IMG/VR virus record: IMGVR_UViG_3300027973_000031 | Coordinates: 47,589-111,588 of that record | Length of the DNA: 64,000 nucleotides | Strand: one strand, 5' to 3' | Source of the DNA: a virus | In this document: positions 57,827-63,722 of the stretch, in pieces | Layout of the letters: each line of letters starts with the position of its first letter | Numbering within the stretch: the first letter of the stretch is position 1 | Program-made: the position numbers and the translations under genes | Notes under the pieces: model-generated | What the model saw: only the letters and a program-made list of their open reading frames with translations | Databases searched by the model: none | What the model was told of the DNA's origin: nothing

Positions 57827-57991
57827 ATCCAGAAGTAGCCGAAATTTTGGGTAAGATCACTTTGAATGATCGGATTGAATAGAATCCTCCCTATTAGGTA
57901 GGTTAAGAAAGGCTCACCCAGTGAGATTAGTTTTTAACAACGTCAATATATGGCCCCTATAACAAGATAGTTCTTAGCCGCAATCCTGGAT
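57827..57991 (+). ncRNA. Possible structured RNA after tRNA-Thr
   Basis: ATCCAG (57827-57832, right after CCA) can pair with CTGGAT (57986-57991). Inside are clear small hairpins GATCA-7-TGATC and GGATT-6-AATCC. This mirrors the RNA after tRNA-Ile, but the closing stem is only 6 bp. No gene lies here. Confidence 0.4.
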
Positions 57992-58035
57992 GACAAACGA
58001 ATTATGAGAGTAGCTTATCGCTCTAATTCAATTTG

Positions 58036-58087
58036 GTAGAACTCCGCGTGTAGCGGAAGATGTAGGTTCAAGTCCTACGAGTGGCCG
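58036..58087 (+). pseudogene. tRNA-like 3' region
   Basis: TTGGTAGA (D-loop-like), a TCCGC-GTGTA-GCGGA hairpin, and a perfect T arm GTAGG-TTCAAGT-CCTAC followed by GAGTGGCC. The acceptor 5' strand is missing or displaced (GGCCCCT near 57954 pairs with one mismatch). A decayed or interrupted tRNA. Confidence 0.4.
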
Positions 58088-58158
58088 ACAAAGAGAAGCA
58101 GGATCACCGTGGTCAAGGTATAATCCGAAATCTCATAATTCGTTCCATAAGGTTTAAG

Positions 58159-58359
58159 ATGAAAGTAATTAAGCTTTTTGTTGACTGTGATTATTTTGGG
58201 AAAGAAGAAGTCCCAATTAAATTATGGACAGTAAACGACAAGCCAATAGAGTTTCCAAGACCTTATCTTACCTATCCAGATGGTGAAAAAGTTTATTGGA
58301 AGAATGAGAGATACTCCCATCGTGTTTTGACTAGCGGCGAAACTATTTATAGAAAGTAG
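58159..58359 (+). CDS. Small protein of the MKVIKL group
   Basis: 66 residues from ATG 58159; the frame is open upstream only into the tRNA-like region. KVIKLFVDCDYFGKEEVPIK, then LTYPDGEKVYWKNERYSHRV. DGEKVYWKN.R.HR resembles the repeat unit of the protein at 63719. The late-promoter element of the next gene lies in its last codons. Confidence 0.55.
   Translation: MKVIKLFVDCDYFGKEEVPIKLWTVNDKPIEFPRPYLTYPDGEKVYWKNERYSHRVLTSGETIYRK
58341..58352 (+). promoter_or_regulatory. Putative late promoter (AACTATTTATAG)
   Basis: It lies inside the 3' end of the previous gene, 33 bases before ATG 58374; GGGAGGG follows. Confidence 0.55.
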
Positions 58360-58373
58360 GGAGGGTCCAATGA

Positions 58374-58844
58374 ATGTTTACACTATTAGCTCAAGTTGAT
58401 CTATCACACGCGGTTACTGCAACACAAGACATTGATATAAATCAATTAGCGCACCTTAGCGGAGGCAATCCAATGATGCTTCTGGCTTTGGGCGTTGTTG
58501 CTGCTTTAGGTGGCAAAAAGGGTTGGGATTGGTTAAAGCAGCGCCAAGAACAACAACACGAACAAAAGATGGCTGAAATTGAAGCACAGAAAGTTTCTGC
58601 TTCAACTGGTCACGAACAATGTGTTGCAAAACAACAAACATTGGAAACTCAAGTGTCAGGATTAAAGGGAAAGATTGTTGACATTGAAAACAAAGCTGTC
58701 TCTTATCAGAAAGAATCACAAGAACAAATCAAACAACAACAAGAAGCTCTTGAAAACATTGAAGAAGTTGTAAAGAAAACAAAGAAGAAAGTTAAGAAGC
58801 TTGAAGAGTTGGCAGAAGAATCAGAAAAGAAGAAGGGTAAATAA
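58374..58844 (+). CDS. Membrane-anchored coiled-coil protein
   Basis: 156 residues from ATG 58374. An N-terminal stretch with a membrane helix (GGNPMMLLALGVVAALGG), then a Gln/Lys/Glu coiled coil to the end (QEQIKQQQEALENIEEVVKK). Behind a late promoter and 3 bases before another membrane protein; a spanin- or envelope-related pair is possible, unproven. Confidence 0.55.
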   Translation: MFTLLAQVDLSHAVTATQDIDINQLAHLSGGNPMMLLALGVVAALGGKKGWDWLKQRQEQQHEQKMAEIEAQKVSASTGHEQCVAKQQTLETQVSGLKGKIVDIENKAVSYQKESQEQIKQQQEALENIEEVVKKTKKKVKKLEELAEESEKKKGK

Positions 58845-58847
58845 TCA

Positions 58848-59540
58848 GTGGAAGAGGAATCTTCTTTACCCGCAGAAGCAACCGAAACCAAATGCGAAAT
58901 AAAATCTGGTGAAGTGGTATTGCTTATGCCTGGTGGACGTGCTAAGATGCCTGATGGAACTACGAGAGAATCCTTAAAGGATTGCAAGTTTCGTAGTGGT
59001 TCATCATTTATACTTTACCACGGAGATAAAACAAATTCTATGATTGCTGTAAAAACTTCTAAACCAAACAAACAAAAGACCTTTCCTGCTGTGGTGGTGC
59101 CTACCTCGCCTACACCCGTATACGATGACACCATACCCACGGTAGAAGTCCCAACGAATCAAGCTGTTAAGCAGGTTGGACACAATATAGGATTTGATCC
59201 TTTATTTGCAGGAATGATTGGTTTGGCAGGATTGACTGCTGTCGTTGTATCATCTGTTGTAAACTCAGCAAAGCTTAAGAGATCCAAGAACCTTGAGCAT
59301 ATGACTCATCACAACAATAAGAGACAAGAAGAACAGAATAAGTGCAACAGCAATTCCGAAGGTGTTAAGTCTCTTATCGCAATGACAGAAGAAATGGCGG
59401 ATACAAGTCCAGTATCCAGATTGGAAGTTAAGTCAGATCCAAAGTTTGGTAATAAAGTTGTAGAAATTAATTCTGAATTGGTTAAAATAAATAAAGATCT
59501 CAGAAATCTGGAAGACAAACTTACGAAAGTTAAGAATTAA
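58848..59540 (+). CDS. Membrane protein with N-terminal domain and coiled-coil tail
   Basis: 230 residues from GTG 58848. N-terminal 75 residues contain two Cys and MPGGRAKMPDGTTRESLKDC; a Pro/Thr linker; a membrane helix (FAGMIGLAGLTAVVVSSVV); then a charged helix and coiled coil (ELVKINKDLRNLEDKLTKV). Topology suggests the N terminus outside or in the periplasm. Partner of the preceding gene by position. Confidence 0.5.
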   Translation: MEEESSLPAEATETKCEIKSGEVVLLMPGGRAKMPDGTTRESLKDCKFRSGSSFILYHGDKTNSMIAVKTSKPNKQKTFPAVVVPTSPTPVYDDTIPTVEVPTNQAVKQVGHNIGFDPLFAGMIGLAGLTAVVVSSVVNSAKLKRSKNLEHMTHHNNKRQEEQNKCNSNSEGVKSLIAMTEEMADTSPVSRLEVKSDPKFGNKVVEINSELVKINKDLRNLEDKLTKVKN

Positions 59541-59551
59541 AGAATGTAATC

Positions 59552-59566
59552 TACTATTTATTACAC
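59552..59566 (+). promoter_or_regulatory. Putative late promoter (TACTATTTATTACAC)
   Basis: The element lies 33 bases before ATG 59585; TAGGAGG follows. Confidence 0.6.
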
Positions 59567-59584
59567 AATCGTAGGAGGATTGCA

Positions 59585-59851
59585 ATGAACGATAAATTAT
59601 TAAAGAAATTGGTCCTTGAAACGATCCAAGAAATTTTAGGTGAAGGCGAAGATTCTGATGATCCAAAAGAATTTAAACATCTGGAACGAGATTCTAGTAA
59701 TCTGGTTGTTCATAAAAATTGCGGAGGTCATTTTAGAGAAATGAGTCTTCACGATGATTGGGAAGGCAGATTAACTTGTGATGAATGTGGAAGTCATATA
59801 AAACAAGATATTATACGTTCTTTTAAAAAGAAAACACAAGATAAAGATTAA
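59585..59851 (+). CDS. Small zinc protein with address-like N terminus
   Basis: 88 residues. The start NDKLLKKLVLETIQEILGEG is one of the Glu-ending helices; after a linker come NCGGHFREM and LTCDECGSH, a zinc-ribbon-like set of Cys/His. Behind a late promoter, so likely virion-bound. Confidence 0.6.
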   Translation: MNDKLLKKLVLETIQEILGEGEDSDDPKEFKHLERDSSNLVVHKNCGGHFREMSLHDDWEGRLTCDECGSHIKQDIIRSFKKKTQDKD

Positions 59852-59867
59852 TCTCTTTTAGCCTCCC

Positions 59868-59918
59868 TTGACACAAAAACCCTCCTCTGCTATAGTTAGT
59901 TGTATAGAGAGGAGGGTT
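59868..59918 (+). promoter_or_regulatory. Hairpin-embedded promoter that buries the next RBS
   Basis: TTGACA 59868-59873, TATAGT 59891-59896 (17 bp). Perfect 11-bp arms 59878-59888 and 59908-59918 plus an inner CTATA/TATAG; the right arm contains AGGAGG, the ribosome site for ATG 59923. Confidence 0.85.
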
Positions 59919-59922
59919 CGTT

Positions 59923-60108
59923 ATGTTTGTCGTTTGCAAGAAATGTGGTGTCGAACACGATGCCAGAGATGTCAATAACGGTATTTGCGTTTGGTGTGAA
60001 CAGAAGGAGAATAGCGAAACCGCTGCACTCCAAAGTTCTCAGCGTTCTCTCTTTATTAAGAGGGTTGACTGGAAATACAAGGCAGGCTATAGTCGCTACA
60101 ACAAGTGA
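59923..60108 (+). CDS. Small zinc-ribbon protein
   Basis: 61 residues from ATG 59923. VVCKKCGVEHDARDVNNGIC then VWCEQK gives a two-pair zinc site; the C terminus is basic. Translation should depend on the promoter inside the hairpin just upstream. Confidence 0.65.
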   Translation: MFVVCKKCGVEHDARDVNNGICVWCEQKENSETAALQSSQRSLFIKRVDWKYKAGYSRYNK

Positions 60109-60116
60109 GGTCCACA

Positions 60117-60374
60117 GTGAGCTACCGAAGATATTATTATATTACCAAGGATTCAACCCTTTCACAGCTTAAGACATCAATCGAGAATCTTGAAAATCTA
60201 TTTTCCAGTGAAGCAGAACACGCTGTTTCAACAGATCTGATCGAGGTTGAGGGAATGAATACGATTTCGTGTCCCGCACACTTTGTTCAGTTGATTCACG
60301 CAATCAAGCTTCTCAAAGACTTGGAACGTAGAGTTGAAGCTGATGAGTTTGTTTCACTTCAAGGAAAGGAATAG
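60117..60374 (+). CDS. Helical protein of unknown function
   Basis: 85 residues from GTG 60117, with GAGG 6 bases upstream; GTG 60105 is possible. LSQLKTSIENLENLFSSEAE and FVQLIHAIKLLKDLERRVEA are amphipathic helices. Not recognised. Ends 7 bases before the tmRNA. Confidence 0.5.
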   Translation: MSYRRYYYITKDSTLSQLKTSIENLENLFSSEAEHAVSTDLIEVEGMNTISCPAHFVQLIHAIKLLKDLERRVEADEFVSLQGKE

Positions 60375-60380
60375 TTTAAC

Positions 60381-60739
60381 GGGGGTGTAAAGGTTTCGAC
60401 TGGGTAGGATATACGATTATGCAGGACGATGGGCAGCGTGGCATCGTAAAAACGCTGAAATGTTTAATTGCCAACGACAACGTTGCTTTTGATTACGCCG
60501 TAGCGGCTTAAATCACGGAGTCTCCAAACACTCTGTAAAACAAGTTTGGATAGGTTGGAGTCTTATCGAAAACAAGATTCATTGGCATTTCTAACTGGTT
60601 TTGCCATAAATAAATCAGTATGAAGTCCCTGTAACTCAGGTGTTTTTGCCAAGGGTAGGTTGGGTGCTTGGCTATTCCTGTGAATGAGTAATCGTATTGA
60701 GTATTTAGGATAGCGGTTCAATTCCGCTCACCTCCACCA
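60381..60739 (+). ncRNA. ssrA: Transfer-messenger RNA (tmRNA), phage-encoded
   Basis: 359 nt. The 5' end GGGGGTGTAAAGGTTTCGAC and the 3' end with T arm AGCGG-TTCAATT-CCGCT, CACCTCC, A, CCA form the tRNA-like half; the acceptor stem has seven pairs (one G-T). The tag frame 60470-60511 reads ANDNVAFDYAVAA then TAA, with the ANDN start and AA end of known tags. It is a one-piece tmRNA. It would rescue stalled ribosomes and tag broken proteins for proteolysis, or compete with host tmRNA. Several internal hairpins suit the pseudoknot ring. SmpB is not seen in the window. Confidence 0.93.
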
Positions 60740-60761
60740 ATTTCCCCTCAGCTCCACCAAT
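60727..60761 (+). repeat. Tandem copy of the tmRNA 3' end
   Basis: CTCACCTCCACCAAT (60727-60741) is repeated as CTCAGCTCCACCAAT (60747-60761), one mismatch in 15, 20 bases apart. Such duplicates of a tRNA/tmRNA 3' end can be left by recombination at an att-type site. Confidence 0.6.
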
Positions 60762-60769
60762 GAGGAATT

Positions 60770-61138
60770 ATGTATCATCGTTTTAAGAAGGGGATGACAG
60801 TTAGTGAATTGATTGAAGATTTGCAAATGATAATTGCCGATCTTTCGTTGAAGAATGAAGATGAAATTGTTTTTGCACAACTTAAAATTTCTACTGAACA
60901 GACTTGCCGAAATGACCTCACTTATGATCAAGAAAATCGTTATGATGAAGAAACAGTGTTGGATGAAATCGTTCAATATATTCCTCCGCACGATGTAATC
61001 AGATACTTTCTGGATTCAGAAGAAGAAGCAAGAAATTCCGATGATTATTGGGATAGGATGCAAGATTCAAAAAGTGAAATTTGGTCAGAGCTTATTGAAA
61101 ATCTTCCGAAAGAATTGAGGGATAAGAATGGATTTTGA
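60770..61138 (+). CDS. Acidic protein of unknown function
   Basis: 122 residues. RFKKGMTVSELIEDLQMIIA, then DEIVFAQLKISTEQTC, and an acidic Asp/Glu helix-rich C-terminal half. The first part resembles small phage proteins with MTVSEL..L......D..V. Not recognised. Overlaps the next gene by 11 bases. Confidence 0.55.
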   Translation: MYHRFKKGMTVSELIEDLQMIIADLSLKNEDEIVFAQLKISTEQTCRNDLTYDQENRYDEETVLDEIVQYIPPHDVIRYFLDSEEEARNSDDYWDRMQDSKSEIWSELIENLPKELRDKNGF

Positions 61139-61400
61139 GAAAAGCATTAGAGCAGTAAACGCTAAACACTTTCGTTGGGTTGAAGGTATGCTTGCACACA
61201 TCCCAGATAATGGTAATTGGCATACCATCCGAGTAACTCCGCCTGTTGCGGAGAACTGGAATAGTAAAGAAATTAAAGACTGCTTGCCAGATACAGAAGA
61301 CCCTGCTACAATCGGCTGTATGCTTGACCTTGCTGGTGAACAGTTTGATGTGGATACGTTAATCGATGTTCTGGAAGTATCAGCAACAGATGTAGCGTAA
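61128..61400 (+). CDS. Small protein of unknown function
   Basis: 90 residues: IRAVNAKHFRWVEGMLAHIP, WHTIRVTPPVAENW, CLPDTEDPATIGCMLDL. Not recognised; the layout with a final acidic helix is seen in other short phage genes. Sits between two coupled genes. Confidence 0.5.
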   Translation: MDFEKSIRAVNAKHFRWVEGMLAHIPDNGNWHTIRVTPPVAENWNSKEIKDCLPDTEDPATIGCMLDLAGEQFDVDTLIDVLEVSATDVA

Positions 61401-61410
61401 GGAATGTATT

Positions 61411-62136
61411 ATGAGATTTCAAATCATCAGCGATGTTCATACGGAGTTTCACCGTGACGGCGGAAAACACTTTTGTGAGAATGTTCCAGTACTTTCGTCT
61501 GTGCTTGTTGTTGCTGGTGATTTTACTATGCATCGGTATATGGTTGATTGTTTCACGACCTTGGCGAACAGATTTGAAAATGTGATCTATGTTCACGGGA
61601 ATCACGAGTATTATGATGCTCTAAGAGGAGATGTTCATAACACGATGAATAAGCTGACAAAGCGATTGTCCAACTTTTACTGGCTAAATAATAAAGCCAT
61701 TGAGATTGATGGACAACGCTTTATTGGCGGAACGATGTGGTTTAAGGATGATCCTGACAACGTGATGTATCAAGATCTAATGAATGACTTTACGGTTATT
61801 CCTGGATTCCGCAAATGGGTTTACGAAGAGAATCAGAAGACTCTGGATTTCCTTAACAAAGAAATGAAAGCTGGTGATGTGGTTATTACCCACCACGCTC
61901 CTTCCGACCTGTCCACCGACAAAAGACACAAAGGAAGCCCGACCAATCGATTCTATGTCTGTGATCAGTCTGAACTAATCAGAGAGAGAAAGCCAAGCTA
62001 TTGGATTCACGGACATATGCATACACCAGTTGAGTATCCTCTTTACGATACTTGGATTGTTTCTAATCCTTTCGGCTACATTGGACACGAATCAACGCCT
62101 GCGATAGAATCGTATGGTAAAGTCCTCGGAGATTAA
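61411..62136 (+). CDS. Calcineurin-like metallophosphoesterase
   Basis: 241 residues. All five motifs are present: ISDVHTEF, VVAGDFT, VHGNHEYYD, VITHHAPS, and WIHGHMHTP. It hydrolyses phosphoesters with two metals; the substrate (cyclic nucleotide, nucleic-acid end or protein) cannot be told. Close upstream of the deaminase gene. Confidence 0.9.
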   Translation: MRFQIISDVHTEFHRDGGKHFCENVPVLSSVLVVAGDFTMHRYMVDCFTTLANRFENVIYVHGNHEYYDALRGDVHNTMNKLTKRLSNFYWLNNKAIEIDGQRFIGGTMWFKDDPDNVMYQDLMNDFTVIPGFRKWVYEENQKTLDFLNKEMKAGDVVITHHAPSDLSTDKRHKGSPTNRFYVCDQSELIRERKPSYWIHGHMHTPVEYPLYDTWIVSNPFGYIGHESTPAIESYGKVLGD

Positions 62137-62138
62137 GA

Positions 62139-62543
62139 ATGTATAGAATTGAGATGTCCAGAAGAAATGAGAGGTTGTTTGGCTTTGCAAAGAGAATGGC
62201 AGAGCTTTCCAGCTACGGAAAGTTCCGACACGGAGCCGTTTTGGTTCATCACGGTGTTGTTCTCAATGCTTCCCACAACAAGGATAAGCCTTGTTCGTTT
62301 GGAAGTCGTTTTCGTTGCAAGTCTAAGGGTCAAGCAACACTTCACGCAGAACTTGGTGCCATTCTTAATATGCCTCGTGAATCAACCGAAGGTGCAGACG
62401 TTTATGTTGTGAGAGTTAATTACGATAATGAATTCAGGAACTCAAAGCCCTGTCCGATGTGTCAGGAAGCAATGAGGTTCTGTGGAATCAAGAGAGTATT
62501 TTATTCAACTGAATACGGACACTTTGAAGTGATGAAGCTATGA
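62139..62543 (+). CDS. Cytidine/dCMP deaminase-family protein
   Basis: 134 residues, 2 bases after the phosphoesterase. Zinc motif TLHAELGAIL (His and catalytic Glu) and KPCPMCQEAMRFCG (two Cys). A dCMP deaminase would make dUMP for ThyX; a base or nucleoside deaminase is an alternative. Overlaps the next small gene by 4 bases. Confidence 0.82.
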   Translation: MYRIEMSRRNERLFGFAKRMAELSSYGKFRHGAVLVHHGVVLNASHNKDKPCSFGSRFRCKSKGQATLHAELGAILNMPRESTEGADVYVVRVNYDNEFRNSKPCPMCQEAMRFCGIKRVFYSTEYGHFEVMKL

Positions 62544-62689
62544 TTATCATCGAATTGGTTATTATAGATGTTGGATACAAAGGCTGGCTTAAAAATGGTA
62601 AGCCCCACAGGGACAATCAAAGACCTGCCATTTATTTAAAAGGCAAAAAGTTTTGGTTTGAAAACGGTGGCTTTCTTAAAAAAGAATAA
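62540..62689 (+). CDS. Small protein with one MORN-like repeat
   Basis: 49 residues from ATG 62540: IIIELVIIDVGYKGWLKNGK, PHRDNQRPAIYLKGKKFWF, ENGG. It contains one unit of the NGKPHRDN.RPA.......FW..NG repeat found tandemly at 63719. Coupled by ATGA overlap to the deaminase. Confidence 0.6.
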   Translation: MIIIELVIIDVGYKGWLKNGKPHRDNQRPAIYLKGKKFWFENGGFLKKE

Positions 62690-62691
62690 CA

Positions 62692-62817
62692 ATGAAAATG
62701 ATTGAATTGCAAGTTGAAATTCTCAAATACAATAAAACCACGGTTCTTCGATATGAGTGGTTTGGATTAAAGAATCAAGTTAAAAGAATTAGACGCTGGA
62801 GAGAGTTGGAGCAATAA
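62692..62817 (+). CDS. Tiny basic protein
   Basis: 41 residues from ATG 62692: KMIELQVEILKYNKTTVLRY, EWFGLKNQVKRIRRWRELEQ. Akin to 57620 in size and start. Two bases after the previous stop, two bases before the next start. Confidence 0.5.
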   Translation: MKMIELQVEILKYNKTTVLRYEWFGLKNQVKRIRRWRELEQ

Positions 62818-62819
62818 CA

Positions 62820-63011
62820 ATGAAAACAATTCCCTGCTCTTACAAAGACTGCAACCAAAGACGCATTCACTTTTCCATTCCAGATGAAAACCGTGATCAT
62901 CAAATGGTTGAGGTGACGGATGATCACGAAGGTGAAGCTTATTGCTCCTTTACCTGTGCGATTATGGATGGCAAAATTAGTGTCAAGTATGATCCGAAGA
63001 AAGAGAAATAG
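62820..63011 (+). CDS. Small Cys-containing protein
   Basis: 63 residues: TIPCSYKDCNQRRIHFSIPD, then HEGEAYCSFTCAIMDGK. Two CX(3-4)C pairs suggest a zinc site. Not recognised. Confidence 0.6.
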   Translation: MKTIPCSYKDCNQRRIHFSIPDENRDHQMVEVTDDHEGEAYCSFTCAIMDGKISVKYDPKKEK

Positions 63012-63055
63012 TCCAACACAGCTTTGGAAAAAACTCCCAATAAACAGGAATCAAA

Positions 63056-63289
63056 ATGAAGAAGATTACAAAAATTGTTTGTTCAATCAACAAAAAGGCA
63101 AACGCAGAAGCTCTAATTCAGTTCCAGTCAGAATTTAACTATTTTGTTTCGCAAGGTATTCCAGCAGAACAAGTCGTGAAAACTTGGAATGATTCGCAAG
63201 AGAGTTTCTACAATAAGGTTTATCTTGTTGAAGAATACAGTAAAATTGATTTGGCTTACGCGAAAGAAGAATTTCTAAATAGAAAATAG
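63056..63289 (+). CDS. Small helical protein
   Basis: 77 residues from ATG 63056, with AGGAATCAAA before it. KKITKIVCSINKKANAEALI then FVSQGIPAEQVVKTWNDSQE. Not recognised. Confidence 0.5.
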   Translation: MKKITKIVCSINKKANAEALIQFQSEFNYFVSQGIPAEQVVKTWNDSQESFYNKVYLVEEYSKIDLAYAKEEFLNRK

Positions 63290-63320
63290 TTTGAAACTCC
63301 AACCGCAAGAAGGAATCAAA

Positions 63321-63722
63321 ATGAAACACAGTAAAGGTCAGTGTCTAATATTCTTGGAAAGTAGATTACCTTGTGAAGATTGTGATCTTGAAGGGCATTC
63401 TCCAACCTGTGGTTGGCATAAAGATTGGCACGATTGCAGTTGTGGAGCACTTGACAAAGAAGGAATCAAAATGAATATTGATCAATTCCTGCAAAAAAAC
63501 CAACTGACACTTATCAAATCATTTCCTGTTCTTTGGAGAGCTTGGGCTTGTGATTCTGAATGGTACTTGACGCAGAACTCAAACGGTGATAAGATTCTTG
63601 TCGCAACCGAACACAATTCTCCTTACATCTGCAACCCAGAAGAACTGAAAGAACGAATCGAGTATTATAAAATGATCACAAAAGAATCAGAAGAGATTCT
63701 GAAAGAGTTGGAACCAAAATGA
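63321..63722 (+). CDS. Two-part protein with internal start module
   Basis: 133 residues from ATG 63321 (GAAGGAATCAAA upstream). First part Cys/His-rich (CEDCDLEGHSPTCGWHKDWH, DCSCG), likely zinc-binding. Then the same start module, GAAGGAATCAAAATGAA, recurs in frame at 63460-63476, so a second product of 83 residues from ATG 63471 (NIDQFLQKNQLTLIKSFPVL) is likely. The ORF may be a fusion of two genes. Confidence 0.55.
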   Translation: MKHSKGQCLIFLESRLPCEDCDLEGHSPTCGWHKDWHDCSCGALDKEGIKMNIDQFLQKNQLTLIKSFPVLWRAWACDSEWYLTQNSNGDKILVATEHNSPYICNPEELKERIEYYKMITKESEEILKELEPK

